The notes below the pieces were generated by a model that was not told the DNA's origin, ran no database searches, and saw only the letters and a program-made list of their open reading frames with translations. The position numbers and the translations under genes were made by a program. A DNA stretch of 64,000 bases from Stichopus chloronotus (lineage: Eukaryota > Echinodermata > Holothuroidea > Aspidochirotida > Stichopodidae), in the NCBI GenBank assembly GCA_021234535.1, contig CM037850.1, positions 19,171,388 through 19,235,387 of the forward strand. The letters are read 5' to 3'. Below are positions 35,686-48,868 of this stretch, piece by piece; positions within the stretch are counted from its first letter, which is position 1; every line of letters begins with the position of its first letter.

Positions 35686-38600
35686 CTAAATTAATTTATA
35701 AAATCGTATGTTGTCTTCAGTCACGTCTCGTTCTTAAGTGGTTCTACTCAATTCGTACACAAATAAGTGTATGCCAACGGAATAAAGTAAAAGAAAATAT
35801 AGTAGTAGTTATTCACTCACTTTAACGTCAATGAAAATATTAAGTAGCATTGAACAAAAACGATGTGATAATGTTAAGTGTATATTATTTTGTACAATGA
35901 ATGCAATTTAAGTGGACAACATGAAAACGAAACTCATTAGTATCGATAAAACAGCCGTCAACATAAGTCCGTGTACCGTAATTTATACATTTTGCATTTT
36001 AGCTAGTGCATTATGATTACAGTGATAGGAAACTGTCCATTAAAGATCATCTTAGATGTTATGTAGGAACATACTTCTGCCTTGAAACATTCAGTTGAGT
36101 GAATTTTTCAGAGGGAGCTTATTTATTATCCCAAATCTGTTCAATATAAGGAACCAGGGAAGGGTTGTAAGATGTACTTCACAAGTTCCAAATTTTAATC
36201 AATAAAAATACAGTAATGAGACAAAAAAATTAAAATATTTTGAATAAGGAAAATTACGGAGTTTGTGTCATTGAAAGCTGGTTTGAGTGGAATCACATCA
36301 CATCGCCTATTTGAATCAAATGTCACGTGACTGCGTGTTTGCTTTGTTATCATAATTCCAGTACTTTCAAATTTTGTTTTGGGGTACATTATCCAACGAA
36401 AGCGGTGACTTGCAATTCATGTCACACATTAAATTATAATTTTAGACACAGGACACCCGAGGGAATTGCATATACTCGGGAGGAAACTGTCAGGAGAGTA
36501 ATGTGTTAATTCTATCATAGAAAATCAGATGTTTTTCATCCTTTCTGGATTGCGGTATTCTATGTCTGAGCTTAATCATTAAGTAGAACATAAATCAACT
36601 TGTAATCATAGTTTGATAGAAAATCTCATAATGGCCATTGCTAGCTATATTACTTTATCTTGGTGGTCTAACCCTGCAAAATTGGAACAATTGATACTAT
36701 TCATCAATCTCCCATTTTTGTTGTCCCATCACTGATATATAAAATGTTGAAAGATGTTTGCTAGATCTGAATTCGTCGATTGTGCAATAATTTGTGTCCT
36801 TCTTGTTGCTCCCCGTGCAATTCACAGATCTTGTTTTTTTCTTTTACTTTTGATATTACAAACGTATACATCCTTGAAAACTTCACTGTTGTCTAGTAGA
36901 TTGAAAGTGTTGTTTGGCTAAGGCTTGTACAATCATCTCATAGTGGTAAACAGTGATAATTAGCAAGTCCCACATATCTGTGCAACTCCCTGTAGCACGC
37001 AGTTACGTACAAATTGCACAGTAAATACACTACACTGAACCACAGCATGCACACTTTGTACACTACTTCAGAGCAAACTAACTAAGGCAGGCATTGTTGC
37101 CATGTTAATTGTTATTGTTATTCTTCTTGTGTAAGTGTTATTTTCGGTTTCGCGCACGAATGTTTTTGATATATTGTAACTTTGTTCACCTTTTTCGGGG
37201 TTGTTTTTCAATACAAATGGGTTTATTTACGAAACAAATTCCTTTAGTTTTTTCGTCCTTTTTTATCAAAATCTCTTTGGTATGTATGAACTAGCTTAAT
37301 ACAGCTAATACATGGTCAAGCTTTGATTAACCTTGAATTAATGTCTGATTAGATGTTAAATAAGTACTGGTGTTTGTTATTGTAATTACTTATAGTACCA
37401 TGTTTATATTCTTATTATTGTGATGATAATGCAATGAAGAGATCTTGGATGTATGTCAAACATTTTCTTATGAAATAAATTATAGAATATATTCTTTGTC
37501 GCTCTCAGACTTACATATGCCATAATGTTAATACCTTGAAATCTAAGATAATGACATTAAGTAGCATAATTTAGCCATTGATTTGATATGGAATAATCAA
37601 AATGTTCAAATCGAGTATTGTCTGTCAGGTCCGCCCATGCCTGCAAACTTGTTCATATATGTGGAATTACTCAGTCACCCATATATCCAATTATTTGACT
37701 CAACAAAAACGTCGTAGTGAGTATTGGGAACTTAGGAAATATTCATCCTCGAGTACGACGTAACGTGTCAAAAGAAGAAAGCAGAAGCTTCTGTCTACTG
37801 ACACTTGTCTTTAGAATGTCTGTTGAATAATTTTTATCAAGACTGATATGTGGGTAATGTGAAAACCTACATAGTCTATTCTTATTTACTTTGAGAAACT
37901 CTAATTGGAAGTTTTAATTGCATATCCTTGGAAGTCTGTTAAAAGTTATTGTTTCCCGCGGAACGATTTGAGACATTCAAAACGTGTTGAAACAAGTTAA
38001 AAGTAATTGAAATCTATGAAAACCAGTCTTGAAACCAGGGAAACCGGTTGTTACCTTTCTTTGTTGCCTGCCAATACCTGTTGAGAACCTGGTAAGATCT
38101 GTTCCAATTACCTTTTGAATAGGTACCTATTAGAATCTAATTAACTGTTATTGAGCTGTAATTTTCTGCTGGGTTTGCAATTGCACCACATGGATCCGAT
38201 CCAAAATGGTGAAATTTGGGCTACTTTCGCATAAGTGCACCCATAGGGACCGAGATAGACTTCATCTGGACTAAACGGGCAATTAAATTCCAGTCCTCCG
38301 TTTAACTTTGGTTATTTCTTCCACTCTATGCATGACCTATTACAACCCTGGTAAAAATTCTGTATTAGGGCTCAAAGTGGTGACTACGTAGCTCGCTTTA
38401 CAGAATGTAAAATCAGCTATATCATGAAAACTCATTAATATTCCTTATTTTTAATTTTTGTATTTTTTTACACGATATCCCCATTTATAGGGTCAAATGT
38501 AATTCAACCTTTAAATAAAGGGTAGAGAAAAGTCGTAGGGCCAAGACAGTTGTGCATATTGTGGGAGTTTTATGCGCCTAATATGTGTGCAAAGATTTTA

Positions 38601-40493
38601 TTAAGTATCGTTGCCGTAGGTGGTTAACAATTTAATGGGTTGTGATCTACATCAATTACATTGCAAGTATTTTGCTTATATACCAGTTGAGCCCATCTTA
38701 CTAATTTACGAACTAAATCTTCTACGAATGCAAGTGAGTTTTCATTAGATTGCTGATGCATAGAGCAATCGTTTTGTTTGCATATCTTTCTTACAATGAA
38801 TAAAAAAAAATACTTCACAAACACTTCCTTAATGAGTAGATATATTATTCAGAATGATACCAATGCACAATCTATCCGTGCTTACCCCATAAAAACCTAA
38901 CCCACATTGCCGAGATGGGCTCACGACTCAAACGACAGGTAGATACCATATAGGCAGACTACGTTCCAGTTATTTCATCTGGGGTCCATGTGGCTTCCCA
39001 TCCGAATCCCATATTTCAGCCCACTTATGTGGTGCCCATCTAGGTCCCACATATTTTGTGTACTGTGTATTTTCTCAAGTAAATGCTATTAATATTTTGT
39101 AACACATTAAAAGAAACTTAAGAATTGCAAATACTTTTTTTTTTAAATAGGAAAACAGAAATAAAAAATATGTTTAGGCGGTTTCTCTGTCCATGCAATT
39201 TTAGGCATGCTTTGAAGATTGTGAATGGAATGTAGCAGGACTAGACATATACTTGACAAGGATATCTCCAAGGAAAAGCAACAAGCCAACACACAGATGG
39301 GTAACACACATTAACACTTTTAAACTGCTTTTTGTAATTCAATTATGTCTGCACAATGATTTACGTATAATGAATAGTTACTTCAAATGCTTAAACGTCC
39401 ATGCGTTGAGTGACGGACTTCCTGTTATCATAAAGCGCTAGGAAAAAATAATTGAGAGCTTCTTTTAATTAAGGTGAAGGAAAAATTTGACTCATAGTGT
39501 ATTATCATAGTATGTGAGAGTATCCTACTTCAAATCCGAAGATGAACATTCATCGTGAATATTAGGAAACCTAAATCAATTAAATTTGTTGCTTACAGTA
39601 ATATTTTACACATTTTGCGTTGTAACTTTCACAATGAAATCCCGGGTGACTTTTTGACAAACTTGGGTATTTTTTTAAGCAACAGTTTGGTATGTGGCAT
39701 ACGTAGCCAACATGGGTAAAATTTGACTCAACTGTTTTAGAGTGATTACTCAAAACAATAGTTACTTTAAAATTGTTTTCAAACACTACATTGTGCTGAC
39801 AATTGACGACAGACCACTGCGTAACATGCTGATGTCTATAACAGCATAAACATCAATTATAGTATGTATTCATAAACCTTTTTACAAATATGTCATGAAA
39901 ATGTCTTACAGAGATTTCTTTGCTCCAGTAAGACAACGATAGCTGTATTCGGCCTAAGGTCTAAGGCCTAACGTTTTATGATGGCAAATAAGGAGTTTGT
40001 TTACAGAAAAAAAAATAGTTATGGATAAAGCATGGTACATTATTCAAAACAAGTTAGGACAGTAACCTTTTTTTTTTTTTTTCAAGACACAGTTTCTCAT
40101 ACACAAAGATTCAGTTATTTGTTCATTTGGAGTTTCAAAAGTTCGAATGATGTAAGTTCCATAAGTCACCTCATCCATATTGCTTGAGTAGACGAAGCCT
40201 TTGCAGTTTTATTTTGGTGAGACTGAATAGATTAACAGTGATCAAATGCTAGTTTTTGTATGCCGTATTGGTGCATTCTAAACGCCTTATTTCCCTTTAA
40301 TTCCGAATTCGTGAAATAATAAGCGGGTAGCTAGCAATACTTGGAGTAGAATTAATCATATTTCATGCAATTATGCGTTTCTATTTTTCTTTTGTCAAAA
40401 ACCTTCCAAAGGGACTTTATTTTGACCAATCATAGAAATCAAACACTAACTAGAAACTACCAGATTTGTAATAGTACTTTCTTCTCAAATTTT
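35686..40493. other. Intergenic region between gene C and gene B
   Basis: Colinear with 385-8249 of unit 1 but shorter. No exon is supported. A T-run lies near 40069-40082. The frame at 36327-36509 is not conserved in frame with its unit 1 counterpart. Diverged copies of the CCACATGG repeat lie near 38170-38290 and 38880-39060. Confidence 0.55.
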
Positions 40494-41374
40494 CTAATCT
40501 ACTGACGCATACAAAACGGAAATATCAGTCTCTTGTTTGCATGGTGCTTCCGTCACCTCTGAATATTCATGAATGTCGATATCCATTTTGTGAGGTTTGG
40601 ACTGACTCCTTGATTTGTCTACTGCATCGTAATCTGCTGTTGACCTGACAGATTCTATTTTTTCATTTTTCATACTTCCATCGTCTACGACCGAATATTG
40701 CCCATCTCCAACATCTTCCACGTTTTTCGAAGTTACATTATCGGGGGACGACTGAGGGTTTCCAGTATGCTTGACAGTTGATTCTCGACTTACAAAACTA
40801 TATTCGGCATCAATGACTGTTGTATTATTGCTAGATTTCTCTTTTATAGCAGATAGATGGTCATTTTCACTACGTATTGTGTCTTTGTTAACAATTTTAT
40901 ATGTAGGAATGTTTTCAACTGTTAACTTAAGGGCAATCGTGGAGTAATTCGTGACACTTGAGTTAGGTTTTCTCCTTCCTTTGGCAAAATAAACATAAGT
41001 AAATAAGCCAAAAGTTAAAAGTAAAATAATGATAACTACTATGACAAGGACAATCACCCCAAATGTGAGATAATATCCTGGAGATTCTGGATTTGTTTGT
41101 TTGGGTCCTCTTGAAAATGATGATGGGTAGTTTGATAACATCGGTTTGGTTGTTCCTTTCTCCTTCATCCGATTGAGTTTTCTCGTGATGGAGGATGAAA
41201 AGTTTGGTATTATTGTTGTAGTCGTTTTTCTTTCTGGACGATCGTACGTCGTTGAGACTGTTGCTGGTTCATCAAGCTCAACGTTCAATGAAACGTTCAC
41301 AGAACAGTCATTGTATTTACATGCAATGAAGCAGCCATGACTGGATTTACTCACTAGAAATGTTCCGAGTGGAG
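40494..41374 (-). CDS. Gene B exon 3: domain 2 end, stalk, membrane helix and tail
   Basis: Starts after a GTCATCACAG-like acceptor and joins exon 2 in phase 1. It encodes three cysteines, a stalk four residues longer than in gene A, a hydrophobic helix with a basic flank GRRKP, and the tyrosine-motif tail up to the stop at 40494. Frame fixed by the splice agrees with the long open frame. Confidence 0.88.
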
Positions 41375-44300
41375 CTGTGATGAAAGTAATAAATAAAGTT
41401 TGTTTCACGTTCAGAAAAGTTTCTTAAAAGTTAATGTTTAATTGTTTTGGTTCACTTAACTGGACAATTCTAATACATACTTTGAAAAAGTGATTAATAA
41501 TCATACAACATTGCAAACCCGTTGAAGTGCCCCTTGTTGCGACGCATTTTGTAACAAGTGACCAAAGTGATACAACTTTTTTTTTCAAAACGTAAAAGCT
41601 GTTAGCAGAAAAGAAGGAGCAAAAGATAAAAAGCAAAACTAACTAACTAGTTTCTAAAAAATTGCAAGAGATTAAGGTCGTTGTATTTTGGACCATTGCT
41701 CTCACAGTTGTTGCATTTTGAGCAGAAAGTTGTCACATTTTGTATTCGTTTTCATAGATGTTGCAAAATGTGCAGTTGTTGCAAAATCGGTCGTAACAAT
41801 TCACAATGAAAGTCTTATAATATAATCAACAATTACGTCGTTACTGCAGCCATTTGACGTACAAATACAAAATGACTTAGTTTTCAGGATCTTGTAATCT
41901 TCAGGAAAATATGTCGATTTTTCTAAACAAAATACTTTCTTTCCTTTCGTCAAATGGCCATACCACATTGCACTTTTTTTTTTTCAAGGGATATAGTCAT
42001 TGATGAAGTATTGAAGTGAGGATGTTAGATATGTGGTGTCATATACGTATTCCAGAACGATTTATACATGCCTACCGTGTAGAGCATTTATTACTGTATA
42101 GTTGAGATGATTATGTTGCCCGATGTGTACTCCGATATGAAATGATATATTGTTTGATCAATCAGTAAATGCCGAATGTTAAAAGCAATGGAGATATTAA
42201 GCTATGAGGATAACCGTTTGTCTTAAATGATAGTTTCGATCAGTGTCCCATGGTACTTACCAAATTAAATTTCGATAGTAATGTATAGTTAGCAATAATG
42301 AAACAAAGATGCCCTCAATGGAAAATCAACAAACGTATGACCTCAAGCATGATCATTCTTTTTTATGTGTTTACGCATGGAGAGCATGAATCAACATGTA
42401 CGTGCCTTGTTCCGAAATTGAGAAGTGCAAGCTACCGTACGTCAAATGCAACTTGTTTTAGTTTAGAATTTCTGATATCCCAAACATATTCCAACCATGG
42501 ACAGTTTTCAAGAATGTCAGCGTTACGAATGTTTGATTTATATAAATACTTGATGTAACTGAGAATGCTATTCAATAATCCAACAACGGTAAATTATCAC
42601 TTGTCAGAGGTACATTCATTATACGGCAGTTAGCCCAATGGTAGCTTTTATATTAAAAATAAGTTATAAACACTATTAACCCCCATAAATCGAATAAAAA
42701 GTAGTATACTTATGAGACAAGACAAACCTCACCACAGTTAAGAAGTGTTCAAGTTATATATAATCACCAGGCTGTCTTCACCAAGCTGAGAGCCAATATT
42801 GTGAAGATATCGTAGATACAAAAAAGAAAAATATTCCTAAGAAAAAGAAGTTACTGGAAAATGACACCCCCTCTCCAAATAATGCAACACATGTGACAAT
42901 AGGTGCAATAGCTGTCTCTGTTATATTTATACCATTTTCATACAAGATTTAATTTTGATCTTATTGTAATTTTGTTTGTGTCGTGTAAATTGTACTTACC
43001 AGTCTTCTCTTTCGTTAATTGTTTATATGTGACTGCATATCACCGCATTCCGGTCCTCATTTGAATTTTGAACAAAATGATAATCACCTTGTTACAAATC
43101 CTTTCTCTGACTAAATGTGACTATGTTTCAAATAATTTAAAAAAAAGATGGACTGTATTGAAACATTATCTACAAGATTCTCGAGAACAAATAGCAGTTC
43201 AACATACCTGAAGTGGAACAGCTGTTTTCAAGATTACTCATCTCTGGACAAATTGCACTAATCCTTTGACCCTCCGTTACATTATGTATTTCATTTTCAG
43301 TATTAAGGTCACAACGTCCGTTAAAAGTCTGTTAAAAGAAGAACGCAAATGACGTCGAATAGTTGCACAGCGACGGATTAATTGTAGGGTCCTTTTAAGG
43401 GTGGTCTGACATAAAAACGGCATTGTCGGGACTATCTAATTAGAGAAATTCCATAACAAACTGGCGCAGAGGGTTTCAGAAAATTTTGGCTCCACGTGCC
43501 ACCTGATTGCCGGAAAAAGCAATTCCAGGTTGTTGTAAGAACTCTGTAACCAGCTTTGAAAGTGAGTTCTCATATCTGAAATTCAGTTAACAATGAAACA
43601 ATCTGTGACAATTTGTTATTTACATCGGATGTTTTGAGATGATACAGAAATGTAAATGAGCTATGTTTTGTCATTCATTTTGTTTTAGAGTACCCTGCCT
43701 TCAGTCACTTGTTCTTTTATTTACTATTTTTTTTTTGCGTAGCGGAAAAAGCCATTCCGTTTAGCCTGTACTGCTTGCAGGAGAGAGTTATACCTAAGGT
43801 AAGACACAGATGTCGGCTACAATTTTGGACATGCCAACCGCATACCATCATGATATAGCCCCAAAGGTCGCCAGAAATAGCCTTCTAAGAGGACGTTCGC
43901 CTTCAATCCCGTGGAGCTTTTTCCCATAAACAAAAGTATTCTTGGAACCATGGCTCCGATTCCCTAACTACGCAGCCCTATGGAGTTGGTGCACCGTACG
44001 TATCTGAATACGATTGCTAAGTTTTCTCCTACAGTGACACCAGTTCAAGCTGTAATATGGGCTGTGCTTGCAATCACTTGGCCATCTACATTTGCTCTTC
44101 GTCCGTATTTCAGCGAAGGGAATGTAGGGGAAAAGATCACCTGTCACAAAACCCGAAAGAGATCTAGGCACTCATCTTCAGTTATTTGAATTTCAAATTT
44201 TTGTGAGCACTACAAACTTCAGACTCTCCAAGAAAGCAAAGCAGTCGATCACAGTTACTTGAAATAAAAAAAAAAAGACCCATGAGAATTGGTATGAATA

Positions 44301-47300
44301 TCCATTTAAATGGGGCTTAAAGAATGTTTGCTTGTAGTAGCTATAACCCATTCTGAGTAAATTGACTTTCACTGACAAAGTTTTAACTCATATTCCAGCT
44401 ATAATTCATTAATATCCCTTGATATCAAGAAAGCAAATTTTTGAAGCACGGATTTTGGCTTCTGCTCAAGTCTTTGTGTGAAAATTTAAATTGACTTTTA
44501 ATCACTAAAGCAACTCAACAGAGAAGAGTAATTCCATGCTATGGTATCATAATAAAACGTATCACTCTACTCTCAACTGTTCATGAGGGGAGGGATACTA
44601 GCGGGTGGAGGGAGTGCTCCGTGGATGAACCGTTCAGGAAATGTGGACAGATCACGGCGTCGTAACACCAAAAGATTTATAACTAGGTAAACGCACAATG
44701 GTCATAGAATTGTAGGGATTCTAAAAGGCATGCGGACTCCAATAGAAGCTCTGAGGGTCTTTGAGCAAGTGGGGTCTAGTAGTCTGTCTTAGGGAACCCA
44801 GTGAGTTCAGACCCAAGGCTTTGGTGGGAATCCAGAAAAGCCCCAAAAGCTCTGAGGTCTTTTCATAAAAACTGAGTCTCATGTTTAAAGATCAGTCACA
44901 ATTATGTCCCGATGGATTGACGATTAATTCCAGACGTATTTTAGCTACTATTGGCCGGGCGTCTACAGATATCCTGTTTGGTATCGGGCCATTTTCGTTC
45001 ATCGGGCGGGTTGATTTTAATTCGGATTTAAAATCAGTCCCGACATCGGTCATCGGAATGTTATGGCACACCAATCAGCCGATGTGAGTGTACATCCTTA
45101 GTAAAGTCGGCCTCACGCTTGACTGGTCAGAGACGACTCCTTCACAGACTGTGTTGTCTTGTGATTCTAAACACTAACGCTAAAGCTAGCCATTCAGTTG
45201 TCTGATATAGATTATGCGTTATCCGTAAGCGCATAAACTTGGTATACGTAACGTGTGTGCGTATTCGTAAAAGTGCAATCCATTCACGCGTCAAAAACAT
45301 GTGCTACATTGTGAAGAGAAAAGAAGGGTGGGGTGATAACAGTGTGTACAAAGAGTAACAAAGAGTAGGAAAATGAACGCCAAATTGAATAAGGAAAACA
45401 AGAACAGGTTTTGTCCACGTTAAATTTCTTTTCTGTTAAAGTTTCATGTTTAAATTGCTCTCTTTCTTATGATCTTTTTTACACACATTTAATTTCTATG
45501 TGAACGCTTTCAATATTTCAAAGGATAACTTTTAAAGTTGGTAACGTTGGCTTCTCATTTTCATCTAAAGAAGTCGTTTATAACTTCATTTTGGACATTA
45601 CTATTGAAGTCTTTGTTTTGCATGGAAAGGGTATATTTTATATTTTTATTTTCCACTGCAATTCAATGCAATGACAGTCTATGCCAGGATTGAAGACTGT
45701 CATTAGCACTGTTGTCATTTTTTGAAGTCTACATTAAATCTCTTTTCTTTAGGGTTATGCGTGGTTCCAGACCGATTTCAAGGGTCGAATCATTCTGAGC
45801 TGGAGTCTTTCTTTGAGCCTGTCTGCTGTCAACAAAGCAATAACGATAATTGTCACGATATGTTTGATGCAAACAAGAACCAGTAGTTCTCATCGCAATT
45901 CCCCGGGTTTCCATCTCATAGAGTTGCTTGGGAAGCAAATGGGTTGCGGAATGTATTTCATACATGTAATTATATCTCACATTCATAATGTCCATATCCC
46001 ACGCATTCCAGTGGTTCTTCACCAGTAATAGTCAGTTACCGATGCCCGCTCGAACACCGTCTCATCTTTAAGAATTGGTCTGTGCCATCGAGAAGACCGT
46101 AAAGGCATCGGATGAGAGTCTGTCGGCCGGAAACCAGTAGAGAACCGTTCATGAAATTGAGCACATATAACTGTTGACGCCGATCAATGCCACGAAATCA
46201 GACTAATCGGCCGAGCGATGGGTTTAATGTAACCTCGGAATTAGCATATTTTAATTTAAAATGCAGGATTGAACTAAAAATATGGCTATCCTTCTCAGTT
46301 TACAACATGATAACGCACTATCAATGGTGATTGTAAAAGGTCCAGCTCTGAGGTTGCAGTTTCTCTCAGTAAAAAGGAAGTTTCAGGACTTCTAAAAACA
46401 GATAGGTAAATGCCATATATGGGAATAGATACAGATCATATGTTCTGGCTGAGTTACACGAAGGGGGAGGGGAACTTCACAGGGTAGGTATCTACTGGAA
46501 AATTTGCCTCCCTCTTGTTCACTTAATGCAATAGAATGGCAGTGACCATGTGTAATCAATTCAACAACTAAGCAAGAATTTACTAAAATTCCAGACTGTC
46601 ATGCAGTACCTGAGACATACCATATTCCCATTCTCTGTTCTCTCCCTGTTTAGGGGAGAGCAATATACCGTAGTCAAATATACTGCCGGAAGTACTGCGA
46701 TAAATTGATTGAGTGATTTACTGGCGAATTGCTGGATTAATCTAACCGAAAACCCATCTGAACCCGACTGCTTCCATTAACCTTGAAACTCTCTGTGACC
46801 TAGTTAAAAAAAAAAAAAAAAATCTGAAAACGGAAATTTTTTTCTAGGAAGGGAGGTAGATCCATACATTGACAGTCTTTCTCGGTCCCCCTCTGACCAT
46901 TCAAACAAATAATACTTGTTAAATAAACAAATTTATAACCACAACATAAGATTTAATCATTTCAGTGATATGTCATAACAACGCCATTTTGTTTGGATAC
47001 AATCTGGTAGCGTGCTTAAGTGATATTTTCACATTTACTTCGCTTGTCACTTGCTCTTACGGCGTTGGTTTGTTTACTGACTTGATCTAAGAACATAATT
47101 CCAGGCAATATCCTTATTCTGTTGAAACAAACGTTTCTTTTCAACAAAAGGGGCAAAAATATGTAATTATGTATCGTTGTGCTGAAGGTCGTGTGACGTC
47201 ATCGGCTCTATTTAAAAGTTGTGGAGTGACACTCCAAATGAAAATCCGTTGAAATGTGTCAGTGTCTATCTATTACCTTTTTTAAGAAATGGTTGTTCAG

Positions 47301-48868
47301 ACTTTCAGGAAAATATTACTATAACGACGTGGAGTGTTAAACAATGTCAGTATTTCCTTGGTTAGGCCTAAATATATTATCTTTTTATTAGTACTGGGCT
47401 TCACATTGGTAAGTGGTATAATAATAAGCAGACGCGGGATAACGTAAGGTATATATACAGCGAAAGTATCTCTCCTGACAGCATGAATTTACACACTGAG
47501 CCAATGTGTATTAATAATGTTGATGTAGGACAAGATTTACCTGTCTGCTTATCGTCATCCGACTGATGGTGATGTAGCTATTTCCAAACATTTACAGGAT
47601 AACACCAAAAATTATTTAAAAATGTCATTTTGATGTCACGACGTCTCAGCTCACTGTAATTTGTCACGAAAGATGCAGAGTAGAGAATATTACACAACAT
47701 ACATAAGGATCTACTGTTTTGATTGTATATGTGAAGGAATTTTAGACAGGCTGTTGCAGTTACTTGAGGTAAGTGCTTTGGAGAAATGAAACTGTACGGA
47801 GTGAAGAGTCTATGTCTGTAAGAATTGTTCTAAGTACATGATGCCTAACGATGACGTAAGGAACGGCTATGTAGTAATGGCCTTTGTGATAAAGTAACAC
47901 TCCAAACGAAGATCAGTTGAACTATGTTTCTATCTATTGCAATACGGTTTTTGAGATAGGACTGTTAAAAGTTTGATAAAAATGTTAATGTGATAACATG
48001 GAGAGTTGCACAATGTCGGTATTTTGTTAGGGCTATATACTGTTTCTATTATGTCCCAAGTAGTACCTCATTTCAGATTGGTAAGTTATATCAAGTGCTA
48101 TTGTAAAGGAGATGATACGTATTTCAAAACACGGTGCTATGTGCAGTGCACATTTTCAGTTTAAATCGAGTAGTTACGGGATAACATAAAACATATGATG
48201 CGAGTAAGTCCCTTGCCGCTATGAATCTGCATACATAACCAACGTTTATTCATACTTTTCGTATTGGACAGGAAGTGCAATCGTCATTCGATTAAATGTG
48301 ATAAAATATGCGGATACATTCAACAATTTTAACGATAAAATAATATTTCAAAATGTCATTTTGATGTGACACAACGTTAATTGTAGTTTGTCATGCAAAT
48401 GGTAATGACTCTCCAATTAGCAACAAAATTTCAACAATAATTCCAGTTTTAACAAAAAATTCTCACCTGTGATTCCCCGTCGATGTTGAGGTGTAGATTA
48501 AAATACGGAGTTAATATCTGGCAAGCGGCGGATGTAGAAAGTCTTACCAATTCAAGACAGTTGCATTGGTAATACAAATCATACCGATTAGGATTGACTC
48601 TAAGAACATTAAATTCGTCTTCATTGTTTTCAAAGCACGCATTAAAGTTTTGTCTGCATTCACCTTCAAAAATATCTTCGAGCACTTCACTGTTTGAGAT
48701 GCGCCAGTAATACTGCGAACAAATCACATGAATTCTACATTCAAGTGTTAGGTTTTGACCAGGTTGGACCGGTACAGTTTCATCACCATAAATGGATGGG
48801 TGGCACACATTTCTAAAGCACGTTATGCAATGGATGACAGAGAAGATCACAAAAAGAAATATATTCAT
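40494..48868 (-). CDS. Gene B: Ig-like transmembrane receptor with tyrosine-motif tail, three coding exons
   Basis: Joining 48868-48467, 43328-43208 and 41374-40494 gives a 467-residue frame with the same plan as gene A. It has a signal peptide (1-18), then an Ig-like domain with Cys44, Cys50, Trp55, Cys71, Cys78 and Cys102-x-Cys104. A split cysteine-rich domain follows (about 135-207), then a stalk, a helix (about 279-304) and a tail with tyrosines at 333, 366, 401, 423, 445 and 463. VLYASV at the end fits the ITIM consensus. The LEYVNL motif of gene A is replaced here by a different tyrosine site, EYSFV. The Ig-like domain has about five more residues than gene A around 80-86. All splice sites are conserved, so the gene appears intact; expression and ligand are unknown. 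Confidence 0.85.
41375..43207 (-). other. Gene B intron 2
   Basis: GT-AG intron of 1833 bases, colinear with gene A intron 2, including the TTGCATTTTG-type repeat near 41520-41810. No further exon was recognised. Confidence 0.6.
43208..43328 (-). CDS. Gene B exon 2: first half of second cysteine-rich domain
   Basis: 121 bases between an acceptor CTTTTAACAG and a donor TCAG|GTATGT, identical in length and phases to gene A exon 2. It keeps the three cysteines, and a second Asn-x-Thr site appears. Confidence 0.8.
44862..46083. mobile_element. 1.2-kb insertion private to unit 2
   Basis: Gene A intron 1 runs straight through the equivalent position near 12510. The insert appears to start GGTCTTTTC and end GAGAAGACC, a possible 9-base inverted end with one mismatch, but no target duplication is clear. 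The left part (44881-45087) is open on both strands with a CGG/CGAT-rich repetitive character. The right part holds a 97-codon minus-strand frame. Element class is unknown. Confidence 0.45.
45729..46022 (-). CDS. Unrecognised open frame in the unit 2 insertion
   Basis: About 97 codons (no ATG at the start; the frame opens after a TGA just upstream) have protein-like composition, with Trp, Tyr, Met and two Cys: WNAWDMD, YNYMYEI and YRDNYRYCF. It resembles no family I can name. It may be one exon or a decayed transposon protein brought in by the insertion; it has no counterpart in unit 1. Confidence 0.25.
   Translation of the reverse strand: MKNHWNAWDMDIMNVRYNYMYEIHSATHLLPKQLYEMETRGIAMRTTGSCLHQTYRDNYRYCFVDSRQAQRKTPAQNDSTLEIGLEPRITLKKRDLM
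48467..48868 (-). CDS. Gene B exon 1: signal peptide and Ig-like domain
   Basis: 134 codons from an ATG at 48868 to a CAG|GTGAGA donor with GT at 48466-48465 (phase 0). The leader is nearly identical to that of gene A. The part between Cys50 and the final Cys115 shows many amino-acid changes and a small in-frame insertion against gene A. Confidence 0.82.

Larger units (their letters stand above)
43329..48466 (-). other. Gene B intron 1
   Basis: Phase-0 intron of about 5.1 kb, longer than its gene A counterpart mainly through the insertion at 44862-46083. It keeps the block at about 43940-44190 that matches 11650-11900. No extra exon was established. Confidence 0.5.

Noticed and set aside
44881..45087. 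Frames open on both strands with GPIPN/RPIVAK-like text
   Set aside because: The open state on both strands reflects a CGG/CGAT-rich repeat, not a gene.
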